Part shown: positions 23,510-35,845 of the stretch, one piece after another
Numbering within the stretch: position 1 is the first letter of the stretch
Layout: each line of letters starts with the position of its first letter
DNA from: Limnoperna fortunei
Lineage: Eukaryota > Mollusca > Bivalvia > Mytilida > Modiolidae
Assembly (NCBI GenBank): GCA_944474755.1
Contig: OX104123.1
Location: 65,837,898-65,901,897, forward strand
Length of the DNA stretch: 64,000 nt
Direction: 5' to 3'
Program-made: the position numbers and the translations under genes
The notes under the pieces: generated by a model
Told to the model about the DNA's origin: nothing
What the model saw: the letters and a program-made list of their open reading frames with translations, nothing else
The model's database searches: none

Positions 23510-24410
23510 TTTTTATTTGTTTTTCAGTAGCCATGATGAGAAAAATGCGGTTCACCACCCTTGTCACCCACCCTCCACGGAGTGCCAACAGGGGCGATGC
23601 TTGGTCTCTGCGGATCACCAGCAGAAAGCATCAGGTGTTCCAAGGGTGGTATACTCAAATAGATGAATTTCTTAATGAACGCAAGCTTCGTGCCAGAGTT
23701 AACTGGCGAAACAACCGTTCGAAACTCTATCTACTCGATTGACCCATGAGCCACCGCCTTCTTAACAGCTTGTAACTGAACAACTTTGAGACTGAAATTC
23801 ACAAGATATGATCAAGTGATAAGAAAAATAAGACAAGCTTGTTAAGGGCTCGGCATGACCAGCCGATTGACCGAACCGGGTCCATCCGGTCTCCCGTCTA
23901 GTTGAAGTCAGGGCCAAAGTGGTGTATTGACGATCGAAACCCGCTGACCCGCACTAATGGATGCAGCAGAGAGTGATCTCTCAACCATCAGGATCCCTTC
24001 CTCCACCATCACGTGTTGCAACACACGGCAAACATGTCGCCTCTATAAAGCTGAGGAAGCTTTGCCCTTCAGCCACCGCCTTCTTTGCAAATCCTATAAG
24101 GAAGCCGTCTATCATTTCATAGAGCAGTTTGAAGGAAAATAATGTAATAGAGTAGCTTAAATGATAAGGATTCACAACGGGCAAGACGTGACATGCCGAT
24201 TCATCGAAGTCAGGGCTAACTCGATTTCCCGTCTAGAAAAAGTAAGGGTTCAGTAAGTTATCGGGACCGTTTACCCGGCCTACTGAAATCCCGTCCTGTA
24301 ATCGACACGGGTCGCAACACACGGCAAGTGTTGCCTCTGTTAGCAGACTCTTACTGCAGGCTGAGGAAGCCGTGGGCCTATTCTCCTGTGCCCCGGGTCC
24401 CACACGGGGT
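23510..24410 (-). promoter_or_regulatory. LINE 5' UTR with two related subunits
   Basis: About 900 bases, more GC-rich than the surroundings. Two related blocks recur, around 23990-24110 and 24300-24375: CAACACACGGCAA followed by CTGAGGAAGC, each near a TCCCGTCTAG and CGGG-rich stretch. Tandem 5' UTR monomers of this kind often carry LINE promoters; promoter function is inferred. Confidence 0.5.
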
Positions 24411-24423
24411 GCTTTTGATCGGA

Positions 24424-25016
24424 TCTTTGAAAGAATTAACAGTCATGATGACCTGAATTAAACCTAAATCTTTTGACGCTTTGAACCCAAGAAGCGGACA
24501 TTGTTCTGTATCAGGTACAAAGAATTCAATGCGCTTATCTTGTAGAATTAATTGACATTTGCTTTTAACTTTCAATTTATCACCTGAATAGAAAGTGTTG
24601 TATGCGTGTAAAAACAATTTGACATGCGATAATTTTTCTTAGATCTTGGTCGGCAAAATGTTAACTTGGGCACCTGTGTCAATTTTAAATTTAATGTTCC
24701 TACCTTGAACTTTGTAGGTTGTGTAGCATTCATTTCCAAAAATTTTCGTGTTACCATTTTCCGTTATACTTCCGACAAAGAAATCATCCGGACAGTCGGG
24801 ATCTACGTTCGCTTCACGTTCTTCTAATCCATGAATTTTTCTTTTCGAACGACAACATTTCTCGAAATGATGCAAGTGCTTGCATTTTCGGCAACGCTTA
24901 CCACATGCTGGACAATTACGTTTTTCGTGTCGGCATTTTCTACACTGAAATTCCCTTTTACTGTTTCGGATGCTGCTGGTGACTGTTTTGCGGTTTCTGT
25001 CTACTTCGTAATTCAA
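24424..25016 (-). pseudogene. Ty3/gypsy nucleocapsid knuckle and aspartic protease
   Basis: Minus strand, in two frames (25016-24639, then 24617-24424). It starts with a Cys/His-rich block (CRKCRHEKRNCPACGKRC, CRKCKHLHHFEKC) and then the protease with FKIDTGAQVNILP, the retroviral-type D-T/S-G active site. It continues with LHAYNTFYSGDK, then CPLLGFKASKDLGLI, which corresponds to the 'ILG...L' C-terminal motif of retropepsins. The frame changes near 24630. It ends where the LINE inserted; the RT continues at 18446. Confidence 0.85.
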
Positions 25017-25497
25017 GAATACTTTCTTCTTCTTTAAACGCTTTTAGGTTTCGGCGCGACTCTTCGTCTGCTCGGCAGACAATTATAGCTCTTGTTAATG
25101 CTAGTTCATCATTACGTAAAAGTCTCTCTTTCACCCTTTCTGAATTGGTCCAACAAACAATGCGATCACGAATGAGTTCTTCTTCAATTGCTTCAAAGGC
25201 ACAGTCTTTGAACATGTTTCTTAGATCAATTACAAACTGATCAATCGATTCACTTTTGTCCTGCATTCTCGTGTTGAATTTGAACCTTTCCATTGTCACG
25301 TGTTTGCGTTGAATACAGTAGTTTTCGAATTTTAGAAGTAAAGGATTGATTTTGTCCTTGTCATCCCCCGGTATTGTGAATGTATTTACGACATCTCGCC
25401 CATCTTGTCCAATGACATACAAAAGTGTTTTACATCTGTCCTTTTCGTCTGCTGCGGTCATAGCAACGTCTTTGTAAGTTCCATGGTCTGACGCCAT
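24958..25497 (-). CDS. gag: Ty3/gypsy gag (capsid) fragment
   Basis: 179 residues from MASDHGTYKD. It has the typical gypsy capsid layout: LLYVIGQDGRDV, then FENYCIQRKHVTMERFKFN, then SIDQFVIDLRNMFKDCAF, then RDRIVCWTNSERVKERLL and a Glu/Arg tail. This is the usual 'YF.P..N...ER..F..R.Q..GE....F...L' capsid region. It overlaps the next frame (knuckle and protease) by about 60 bases, a normal place for frameshifting between gag and pol. Confidence 0.85.
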   Translation of the reverse strand: MASDHGTYKDVAMTAADEKDRCKTLLYVIGQDGRDVVNTFTIPGDDKDKINPLLLKFENYCIQRKHVTMERFKFNTRMQDKSESIDQFVIDLRNMFKDCAFEAIEEELIRDRIVCWTNSERVKERLLRNDELALTRAIIVCRADEESRRNLKAFKEEESILELRSRQKPQNSHQQHPKQ

Positions 25498-25634
25498 TTT
25501 TTTCCATCTTTAGGACATATTCTCGTCACTGGAAAAGTTAAACTCGGGCGGTTGTTTTAAATGTTCCATGTTTTTGCTTCTTTGTTCGGCAAACAACAAT
25601 TTGAACATTCATACGTTCACACACCTGACACCAT

Positions 25635-26158
25635 GTAACGAGTTCGATAGGGTGTCATAATAATTAATCCATAATAACAATTATATTTATTAAACACGAC
25701 TAACATCTACATGATTACAAACAGTAATGCCCCAGAGATACAATTTCAAGCTTTACAAAGATAACTGTCAATCAGTTAGAAGGCGGTCCTAACTGCACGT
25801 GTTAAGAGTCATTAACTTCATATCATTACAAAACAACAGGCAATAACAAAGATGCATGTGTGTTGCAACAAGCAGGAACTGCTTACCCTTCCGGAGCACC
25901 CGAGTTCACCCTCGTTACGACTTGTTGATTGCTATTAAGTTGTTTTGTGTGTTTGTATGTTGTCCGTTTCTTTGTGCTATTCTCGTTTGTTTTAGCTGAT
26001 TTTGTTTTTGCCCTTTCGGACTTTTGACATTCGAATGCCGCATTGGTGCCTCTGCTTCATGCATAATAGAAACATTGGTAACAATTAAGAGACTGTTTTG
26101 ATGCACAAATTTTAGTTTTAATTGTTCAATAAATGTTTAAAAACAAACTTGCGTAACA
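25635..26158 (-). repeat. LTR of the gypsy element (5' LTR, minus orientation)
   Basis: On the minus strand it begins TGTTACGCAAG and ends CTCGTTACA (TG...CA). Directly inside it is TGGTGTCAGGTGTG, a plausible tRNA primer-binding site, about 137 bases upstream of the gag ATG. No second LTR is present, because the element is truncated at 18.07 kb. The limits rest on the TG/CA ends and the primer site only. Confidence 0.65.
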
Positions 26159-28339
26159 CCATAGAACATCCGTAACGCTACGGCCCTCTGATATTAAGAT
26201 CACCTATAAACAAACAACACATCTTCGGATTGAAAAAGATGAATTTTATTTGCATCTCGTATAATTAAGATTAAAATACAATACTTTATGAATGACATAT
26301 GGAGCTCGTATAAGCCATAAAATAATATGACCACGTAAGCCCCTTTTCTTGAGCTGTAAGGCTAGTTTTAGAAATTGAATTTTTAATTTTTTTCCACTTT
26401 TGTCCGACATTGGGCATAGTTTTTTAGGTGGAGTGTAGGTTGATCATTGATAAAAATAAGTTATTTTTGTAAAAACTCAATTTAAACTATTTAAGAGAAC
26501 AAATTCTTTCCACACTAACTTCCGTAACGGCTAGCCTGTTTTATATAGAGTGATTTTTTTGCTTGTAACTAAAGTTGTCGTCAGTTTATTTCCTCAGGAA
26601 ATATTGACTAAAACTGTTTCCTCAGGAAACTGTGTGTAATGGGTGTATAATTTTAGTCTGTATTCCTCCGCTTTTCTCAGTCAACTTCGGTCGAAGCCGA
26701 ATTTGACCGATGTTGCTCCACTCTCTATAGTGAAGTCAAGTTAGTTGAATTGACCACGAAGGGTTGGCCAAGGTCAAATCTATATAATTCCTTAGATTGA
26801 CCAAGTAAGCTTACCGGACTTTTCTTTATTCTTTAATTTTACACCCGATTTTACACACGTCTAGTGCATGTAGCGTAAATTGTTGATTATCCGGCATGTG
26901 ATGTATTAGTCAGTATGAAATGTACATGTACAACAAAATACAAGAATCATGGGGCCATGGACGCAGTGTACATGTACGTCAATACATATATAGTGATATA
27001 GTGTTATTGTATGAATATTGGGGAATGGAGTAGAATTCAACCTTGCATATGTTAAGTATAGATTATTGCATGTCTTATTTTATATCTTACCCCTTATCAG
27101 CCCCAGGTTATTTTATCAGCCTGAGACTGAGAGCCGAACACTTTGGCTGATTTGGATATTTATAATATTATCGGTAATTAGCGTTTTTTCCCTTTGATCT
27201 CATCTACTTGATATTTTTTAGTATCATGGACAGTCCGTGATACTTAAAAATATCAGTTGGGAGCACTTGATTACTGTGACGTCATGTGATGTAATGTAAC
27301 TTAATTTGTGACGTAACATGACATTATTCCACTGAAAAACTTGTTAAATGTGTATTTTTTTTAATAACCGATAAAAAGAATATTATATTATTTCCATTTT
27401 GATACTATCTCGTATCAGACTCGCTATATCTGGGCTCGTCAGATACTCACCTCGATATAGATAGTATCAAAATGGAAAGTGCATAATATTCTATTTATAA
27501 TACATGTATTTATCCATTTCCACATCTACATATATGCTATCTCAATCTTGTTCACACTCAAAAGAACTATTTCTGAGTAGAATATAACTGTATTGTACTT
27601 ACATAATGTATATGTTTAGACATGTTGTCAGTGTTTAAAGAAAGAGCTGGAGGTATTTATATAACATACACATAGCCATAGGTCTAAAAATACAAATACC
27701 AAAACGGTTATAAAAATGGTTAATTTAATTATGCTGTATATCGATATTTCAAGGAGTAGAAATAACCTTTTTAATCAAAACATTGGAAGGTTATAAAGAG
27801 GTCATACTGTAAAATTTTAATTTCCTTAAAATACTCAATACATGTGCAAAGTTGGTTATTTCGTATAACCTAACTTGGTTTTTCAGCACGTGACTGATTG
27901 TGACGTCATAATAAGATGTATTGATGATGTTGACTATACATGAATTCTTCCGCAAACAAGTGACGACACTAAAATTCTTAATTGCAAATATTATTTGAAT
28001 ACTTGTTAACTAATGTTCTTGTTTCTTCATTTTTTCTAAGTTTAAAATATAAGGTTTGTTTTTCTCTGAAACTTTTTACCATAATATTAACTAAGAATGT
28101 TTCCCAAGGAAACACATTATACATGAAATCTTTTAGTGATCATGTTTCCTCATGAAACACTTAACCATAATATTAACTATAAAGCATTTTTCCAAGAAAA
28201 CACAATTTGGGTGAAATTTTTGGCCTAACAAATTTTCATGTCAAGAAGATCTAACTTAATTGATTTTTTTTGTTTATTTGTACACATAACTATCCTTGTT
28301 ACTGAAGTACGTGTATAAATTTGTTCTTTTCCATGCCAG
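26159..28339. repeat. Non-coding stretch with hairpins and TGACGTCA motifs
   Basis: No exon was recognised. Two clear palindromes: 27208-27262 (GATATTTTTTAGTATCATGG / CCGTGATACTTAAAAATATC) and 27389-27474 (TTCCATTTTGATACTATCT / AGATAGTATCAAAATGGAA). TGACGTCA occurs at 27278 and 27900. TTTCCTCAGGAAA-type short palindromes recur at 26590, 26620 and 28100-28160. Probably MITE remnants upstream of the C48 gene; its promoter was not identified. Confidence 0.55.
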
Positions 28340-30716
28340 ATGTTTTAGATGCCATATTTAATATGGGCAATTCTGATACACTTACACTGTGCGAGGTTGT
28401 TGGAACTATTGTTGGTTCCAATAACTTTTTAAGTGATTTAAAAACTTTAACTGGAGAGTTTAATGATCAGGTAAGTGTAGTTTTTCTGTTTATTAAATTT
28501 TTTAAGTCACAGAGTTAAATTTCAAAAACATAATAATAGCAAATTATTACACTCATTATTCAATCTCAATCTCATACACAAACATGGGATATTGAAAATG
28601 GTAACACAATTCATTTGATAGTAAGACATGTTCAGATCAACCTACTATCACATTGTATTCAATATATAGTATATAAAATACTTAATAACGATAAAATAAA
28701 ATATTATTTAATTATGGGATTGCCCAAATTGTATTGTTCCCGAGTTTTATCCACCTCTATTGCACCATATGAATAATCTTAGATTTGACGAAGCGTTAAC
28801 AAAAAAAACTGATTGTTCCATTTTATGGATAAGAGGAGAGCAGTGTCTTTTATAAAAGTTATTTTGATGATGCTAACGTTGAACATCATTAGAATGTCTA
28901 TTGATATCTATGGTTAATTTGTTGTGATGCTTTTTAAGTCTTTTACCCACTGTGATGATTGGATAAATGTTAGTTTATTAAATAACTTTCTATTGTTTTT
29001 CAGGTTATAAATTCTTATTGCTTTATTTTGGCTGGGAGATCTAAAACTGTAAGTTATTTTAAAAATTGTATAATTTGGAAATTTTAGCTGTTATAATTAC
29101 CGAAGAGTTTAGTCACAGCTATAGGTACGATAGCCTTTTAGTTATAGACCAATGAAAAGCCAGCCATATTGTCATGTTGCTTCATCACATACCAATACAC
29201 ATAGCAATATAGTTCCTTTTCTACTCTACTCATATTTCAAACATCAATAGTATTGTAGATTATCCCAGCTACTTTCAGTACTTTGATTAATGCTTTCTCC
29301 GTAATAAAAAAATAATCTACATATACAATTTGTATATCAATGCAAAACACAATTCTGTCATATTACAAATGTATAGCCTCTTACACGTAAACATTCAGAA
29401 GCTGTTATCGTGCTGTCAAGCAATATTTAAATATAATGGATACTAGTATTATACTGCCAGATGGAGTTTAATGAAAAGTACATCATATGGAGATTTGCAA
29501 GATGAAATTTGATTACTCCCATATTTTATTCAGGAGATATAAATTTGTGAGCTCACAGTTTCCTTGTTATTTTTAAATCTTCACAATTCTTTTTTATTGC
29601 AGCCAGTAAAGGCAATAGACAGTTTTATCCTGGTGGATATGCTGCGACATAAACAGAGGGTGTCTTGGGGTCTGTCTCAGGTGAATAACATTCTTGTGTC
29701 TCTTATTTTTTGTTTGTTTAGATTTATGTCATTTATATAAAGTGACTTATACTTCTACCTTTAATCTGAGAAAATCAATTATAACCATTTTTTTAAAATT
29801 AATTCTAGCTCAACCATAGATATAGTGGTTTTACGAAAAGAAATTGATTACTTCTTACATTTTATTCATTTTGAAGAGAAGTTTGATTATTGATGTTCTT
29901 TTAATGCATCAGTTTAAATAATTTGACCCTTTCAGTATGACCTGTTTCAAAACTGCTTACAGTTATTAACAAATTTAAAACCTTTATTGTAGGATGAATT
30001 AAAACCAAATGACATTCTATTTGGATGTGTGAATGAGACGGGGCGTCATTGCATTTCTATTGTGAGTTAACTATTTGCTTATTTTGCTTCCTCTCAGAGC
30101 TTACATGTGTATGTTCATTTGTTGTTCAGCACACCACAACAGGGGTAGGGTCACTTAAAGCCCTATTTAGCCTTAGTTCAAAAGTCTCATAATAATTATT
30201 AAGTGATGACTACTTATAAGAGATGGTTACTTTGTATTATAACTTAAGGCACCTTTTAATACCATCACATTTGATTGAAGCTTTTCTAATTTAAAATTGG
30301 TTCAAGGTATACCAGACCAAACCTTCAATTTAGAACTTATTTTTGTTATGTAATTAAATAGTTCAAAATTTGGAATTTTACCAGATATTTCATACGAACA
30401 TTTGAATATCGCTTTTACTGCATTTTAACTTGATATTTATAGCAGATTTCTAAACAATATGAGAAGATGACTTATTTTATTCACCCCAATGTTTTGCTTG
30501 AAAATAAATTTTCTATGGTCAGAACATGTGGTTGAATTTGATTGTGATATTGATAATGAAATGGGCTAAAATTGACAAAATATATGATTTTATTTTAAAA
30601 ATTATATTATTGGTGACCTTATAAAATCTTGTCAAGCGAATAACTGGATTTATATTTTTATGTCACGACCACGTATGTGGATCGGACATATAGTTTTACC
30701 CTTGTCCGTCCGTAAC

Positions 30717-31155
30717 ACTTTGGTTAAGTTCTTGGTTATGGTCCATAACTCAGATACTAGGGGGGGGGGGGGTCAATGATATTTCACTACTAGATGTGTC
30801 GTGAGTGATGCTACATCACCCACTAGAAAGTAGGTCACTGTGACTTATATTTTACGCATGAACTGCTTTGGTTAAGTTCTTTGTTAAGGTCCATAACTCG
30901 GATACTAGATGTGGGGGTCAATGATATTTCACCACTAGATGTGTATTGTGTAGCACTACATCCCCCACTAGAAAGTAGGTCACTGTGACCTATATTTTAC
31001 GCATGAACGACTTTGGTTAAGTTCTTGGTTAAGGACCATAACTCGGATGCTAGATGTTGGGGGTCAATAATATTTCACCACTAGATGTGTCTTGGGTAGC
31101 GCTACATCACCCACTAGAAAGTAATGACCTATATTTTACGCATGAATGACTTGGT
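30717..31155 (+). repeat. Tandem repeat, three units of about 165 bp
   Basis: Three units in an intron of the C48 gene. Each has TGGTTAAGTTCTTGGTTA, CCATAACTC(A/G)GATACTAG, GGGGGTCAATGATATTTCAC and CCACTAGAAAGTAGGTCACT. The first unit holds a run of 14 Gs. It resembles tandem 'GGTCACTGTGACCTA' repeats common in bivalve introns (from memory). Confidence 0.85.
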
Positions 31156-33665
31156 TTAGGTCCAAAACGAGAGGGCCATCTGTGGCTTATAGACAATTTA
31201 AAAAAAAATCCTGGACCAAAACACTTTGATCTAATAATTATATGAAATTGAGTTTTAATTGAGTTTTCATACAATTTATATGTCCAATTAATGGAGAGTT
31301 AAGCTTCGTTAGGCTTCAGATTTCTAAAAATGAGTATTGTTAGCTTTAGCGTGTCTATCCAGAAAAGCGCTTCACACGCAGTGAAATTTTGCCTTCGTCA
31401 CTTTCCAATATCATGGATCATGTCTTTCTGGCATATATTCCATATTCTTTCTTTTTAATTTTAATAAGTTACAAAGAAAATTAACAAAATGGAAGTATTC
31501 ATACAATATCCGAAGAATTTTATTGAATGATTACATCTAGATATATACATGTATATAAGTTACTAGTCTAATTATTTCAACACAGATACTTGATACAAGG
31601 AGGCAGTCTATTTTATTTATGGACCCTCTAAAACAGCCAGGAGCAACAAAGATGGCCACAAAAGTTTCAAACGAGCATGAAACATATTATATTAGTTACA
31701 AAAAACATTAATCTTTGTTGGTTAAAAAAAAAGAACGAATTATTTCTCTGATTATAAAATGAAGCAAAAGAAAATCAGGAAGGTTGGCAGCCCTGTTAGC
31801 AATATTAACAATCGTTCAACATATTTGATTTGATTTGTATGGTTGCCAAGCTTTTGGTCCAAGTAATTATTTAAATTTGTTAATTTAATAGTGAATATTA
31901 ATTTTAATATATCTAGATTGCTACACTTAGCCAATGTCTAATATTTCAAGTTTGAAAATTTCTTCAACTTAACTCTTATTTTACTTGATAGAAAAACAAG
32001 AGCATAGCATAGCCAAGTGCACAGCATGGCTATGCATGGGTTCCTGTTCATATCTAAAATTCTATTTCCCTTGACATTTGACCTGCTGACCCCAAAATTA
32101 ATAGGTGTTTTTCCTTATATGCCTAAAACTAACAACTGTTTTAATTTAGTCAAATTCTATTCAAGCATTCTTTGTATGAGAAATTCAACTTTGGAGGAAG
32201 GGGCAGAAGGATGGAGAGCCCATTTCTATAAACTTCTCTGACTATTTCAAGAGTAGATTGGTTTTGTTTGCATCTTATTTTGACCTTTGGCCAATCACAA
32301 AACGGCAAGCAGTGCCTACTGCCTTGTTGAAGGCTGCTGGCTATTTGTCATTGTGGTTTTTAAATATCTGCTTGTTTGGTTGTGCTCAGCAGTCTGTGAC
32401 TTTAGTCACTAGCCTAAAACTTTCTGCTAGTGAAAATTTCTTGGGGCTAGTGAAAATTAGTGATTTCTTGTATGCCCATATAGAGAGATTTTATGAAAAC
32501 ATAAGAATTTCATGGTTCAACTAGTAGCTGAAAAAGGTTTTGGCACAGACTGGTGCTGTGTCGTGTACAGCTATTCTAAATCTATCTTCTATGTAAAAAG
32601 GTTCTTTCAACAGGTGTTTACTTTTAAAATGAATAGTTTTAGGGCTTTTTATTATGACATTTTTTTAATGATCAATTGTCATGCTCATCAGTATATTCTA
32701 TGTTATTTTAGTGCTGCATCAAAGGCAAAAGGATTAGGGGTTTGGTCTCTTAAACTAGCCCCTAATTACCCTTTACAGGAAGATGGCATCTCATGTGAGG
32801 TGTTTGCTTTGAAGGTAAGAAATAAGAGAATTCTATTGATTTCAGGAACATTTTTCTTGGTATTTTTACTTGGTATCAGAATATCATAAAGTACAATATC
32901 CGAATTTGAAAATCAAAAAGAAAAAGGCTCAGTTACTTCACTTTGCACAATTAATTCTCATACAATCACATTAAAATACTAATGCCCTTTAAGCAACCCA
33001 ATTATTTGATGAGATTGCTGTTCAGTGCAACAGAGAGTTACTGCACATCCAATTTTATATAGGTTTTTGTTATGTTGTCCACTTTTTGTTTAGTTTTTAG
33101 AAAGGTTTTTGACCAGAGAAGAGACTTAATCCCCCTTTGATGTGGACCAATATAGGATTCATTTAGGAATCGCTATCATAGAAGCCTTTGGTATGTTTGT
33201 CATGTTTGAAAACAGAAGGAATTGTAATGAAAAGAGTAAGCACAAAGAAAATACACATGATATAAAATTAACTACACAGCAATCAACAAAGTAACTCAAT
33301 TTTTAATGAGCTTGAAATCAGGTGCTTCGGAAGAGTAAACAGTTGCTTGCTTTAATTAGCACACCCGTCATTTAAATGGTCAATTCAGCGTGTCATATGG
33401 TGAAGAAGGACAAAACAAAAGTCTTAAGAAAATCAAACAATGGCACTCATTTAAATACATACAAGTTGATGTGTAGTTTTCATAACTTTTGACAAAAAAA
33501 TTGACAACCATTACTTTACTTGGAGGAAAAGGGAAACTTTTAAAGATTTTTTATGTACAACTCTCACAACTGACAAGTGAAAGCTCTCATTGTTTTGCCC
33601 CATCTTCGAAAATAGGGGGCATATATTGTTTTGGTCTGTATCTCTGTCCATCTATCCGCCCCACC

Positions 33666-34270
33666 AGGTTAACCTACAGGTTGAAGTTTCTTTTCCATGG
33701 TATCATCTTTATACGCATATACATCAGGGTAAGAACAAACAAAAATCTTCACAATATTGTACCTGCCTTATCAAGTTTATGGTTGGTTGATCATAGAAAA
33801 ATGGAGGGGGTGTTATACTTAGGTTAACCTAAAGGTTGAAGTTTCTTTACCATGAAGAAAGCATGGTATCAACATGAAACTTTATACACATATACATCAG
33901 GATATGGACAAACAAAAATCATCATACAATTATACCTGCTTCATCAACTTAATGGTTGATTGATCACAGAAAAAAGGGGGGGGGGTGTTATACTTAGGTT
34001 TTCTTAAAGGTTAAAGTTTCTTTACCATGATGGAAGCGTGGTATCATCTTGAAATTTTATACACATATACATCAGGATGTGGACAAACGAAAATCATCTT
34101 AAGGTTGTACCTGCCTCATCAACTTCATGGTTGATTGAACACAGAAAAAAAGGGGTGGGGTGTTGTACTCACATGTAGGTTAACATACAGTTAAAAGTTA
34201 GTTAACAATAAAGGAAGTATGTTATCATCATTTAACTTTATACACAGCTAAATTAGGATATAAATGAACA
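33666..34270 (+). repeat. Tandem repeat, four units of about 160 bp
   Basis: Each unit carries AGGTTAACCTA(C/A)AGGTTGAA, GTTTCTTTACCATG, TATACACATATACATCAGGA, GGACAAACAAAAATCATC and GTGTTATACTT. The last unit is the most diverged. Intronic in the C48 gene. Confidence 0.85.
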
Positions 34271-34959
34271 AAAAGCCTCATGAAATTGTTTTTTTTTTGT
34301 AATTTTGTAAATGTTGTCAGATGGGGCATTATGTCTTTTGGACATTTTGTTGTTTAACTATGTTTAATTTTTAATTTTAGCTCCAAAGAAAAGTGTTTCA
34401 TGTTACAGGTGCTATGGGACCCCTAAAAACTTGGTCAGTAAAAATACTGTTTAAGAATAATATTCAGCTTATAACTACATTCACTGAATTCAGAAAAAAG
34501 TAAAATATTATAAAAAAACAAAACTACAAAGATCCAAAACACAACTACACTGGTCTTGTATGTCCAGTATGGATATTAGTCCATATTACTGATATTTCTT
34601 AATTTAAAACCCTCAGCGGCTTTATATTGATTCCCATTGCAGAAATAAAGTAATTCATTTGATGTGCATAGTCACAATAGGACATTATAGCCTAATCTAT
34701 AAACCTAGATTGGCAACTTTTTGGTAGGGCTGGCTTAAATTCATGATAATGTGACTGGCTATATAATAAAGAACACGTAGAATTTTAATCTGGTTGCTTT
34801 TTCAGCGTATATCCTAACCTGGCATAGTACAGTAAATGACATCTTCTTTATAAGTACACACTATAGATCACTAGTCAATTACCACTTCATGTTCTTGGAT
34901 TGACTCCCATTTTGTAATTTACAAAATACAAACTTTCCCACCTGAATGCAATTAGGATT

Positions 34960-35080
34960 GTCATTTACCTTCCCAAGGTCAGGGGTTTTCCCCGGGTACA
35001 ACGGTTTCCTCCACAGTGAAAAACTGGTCGCCCTACTTGGCCCAGGTGCGTCAATAAAAGGCACTAAACATCAACACGCA
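34960..35080 (+). mobile_element. SINE-like fragment with the bivalve 'TTTTCCCCGGG...GTTTCCTCC' domain
   Basis: GGTTTTCCCCGGGTACAACG, then GTTTCCTCCACAGTG and, after a gap, AAAGGCACTAAACATCAAC. This order (TTTTCCCCGGG, GTTTCCTCC, tail with TAAAcac-CAA) is seen in widespread bivalve SINE families. Diverged; no target-site duplication seen. It sits in the intron just before exon 9 of the C48 gene. Confidence 0.6.
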
Positions 35081-35749
35081 CACACTTTATAAGTTAATTT
35101 TTTTTTCAGAGAAGATGCATACTATGTGAAAGAACCTTTCATAACAAATGTTATCGAGGGAGACTTTGCACAGTTTGAAAGGTTTTAGATTTAGGTGAGT
35201 AGAATAAAATGTCTTCCATAATTATATCTATAAAAATTGTTGGTTATAACATGACAAGTAAATCAAAATGGTTATCGTGTCAAATACATGGTTCTATATC
35301 CACACTTGCCCCAAACATGCATGGCTCACATATTGGTTAGGACTATTCGTCTAGTAAGTAGTGTTATTATACTTTTTTTTTCAATTGTCTGCATGAATTT
35401 ATATATCCAGGTTCACAATGAAAGTCTTTTTTGTTTATACTTCTTTAGATAGAACAATAAAATAATTTTTTGTCCTGCTAAATAAACCAAAGTAGAAAAT
35501 TATAACAAACAAACAAAAATACCCAATTTAGCCTTTTGACTATGTTTATATCAAACTTAAAGTTAATTGAAGTCTTTAGGACACAGTATGGCACCCCAAT
35601 TAGCATGTAATGCATGCCGCTTATTGCGTGACGCTACAGTGACTCCCTAAAATAGGAGTTCCAATAATGTCCTTATACACATCATGCATTACACACCCCG
35701 GAATCTACTATTTTTGAGTATAGTATAATCGCTAATGCTATAGGGTTGT

Positions 35750-35845
35750 TTAGTTCTTTATTTCAACTTGTTGGTGTCCTAGTTATGGCTGAAATATTGC
35801 TGACAGGACATTGAACAAACAACAATCAACCAATACTTATATTTA
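35750..35845 (+). mobile_element. Diverged SINE tail
   Basis: GGCTGAAATATTGCTGACAG then GACATTGAACAAACAACAAT keeps the order of the shared 3' tail (GCTGAAATATTGCT-GGAC-GTTAAACA). Only the 3' part is recognisable. Confidence 0.5.

Larger units (their letters stand above)
18460..24410 (-). mobile_element. Full-length I/Nimb-like non-LTR retrotransposon (LINE) with target-site duplication
   Basis: About 5.95 kb on the minus strand, holding a 5' UTR (24410-23510), ORF1, an ORF2 broken by one frameshift, and a short 3' UTR ending in (TTGA/ATCA)n. The flanks GCTTTTGATCGGA at 18447-18459 and 24411-24423 are an identical target-site duplication, so both ends are intact. The target is a gypsy element. 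The endonuclease, RT, RNase H and C-terminal CCHC-type motif place it near the I/Nimb/jockey group. The 3' terminus CTGAATATAGCTGAAATATT + GCTTGCTGGACGTTAAACAT is shared with SINE-like elements in this window. Confidence 0.92.
28340..35194 (+). pseudogene. C48 (Ulp1/SENP-like) cysteine peptidase with PHD-like tail; two in-frame stops
   Basis: Family: cleaves SUMO-like proteins from targets; many copies ride in invertebrate transposons. Exons: 28340-28470, 29004-29048, 29603-29680, 29993-30061, 31586-31663, 32692-32814, 33094-33190, 34381-34433, 35110-35194, all phase-compatible. They read FNDQ|VINSYCFIL, NETGRHCISI|ILDTRRQSILFMDPL, then LQEDGISCEVFALK|FLERFL. His-Asp spacing is 17 and Gln-Cys spacing 6, as in yeast Ulp1 (His514, Asp531, Gln574, Cys580). 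The usual Trp after His is Cys, and Gly after the catalytic Cys is Glu. Exons 8-9 give C-x2-C-x9-C-x2-C-x4-H-x2-C, a PHD-like start. TAA at 33127-33129 and TGA at 35176-35178 break the frame. Donors at 31664 and 34434 are weak. N-terminal exons not found. Confidence 0.75.

Noticed and set aside
19088..23742. Plus-strand open frames across the LINE
   Set aside because: Shadows of the minus-strand ORF1 and ORF2, which carry all motifs.
35176..35178. TGA inside the PHD-like exon as a selenocysteine codon
   Set aside because: The position is not a family Cys, no SECIS-like hairpin was noticed downstream, and another stop exists upstream; simple decay or error is likelier.
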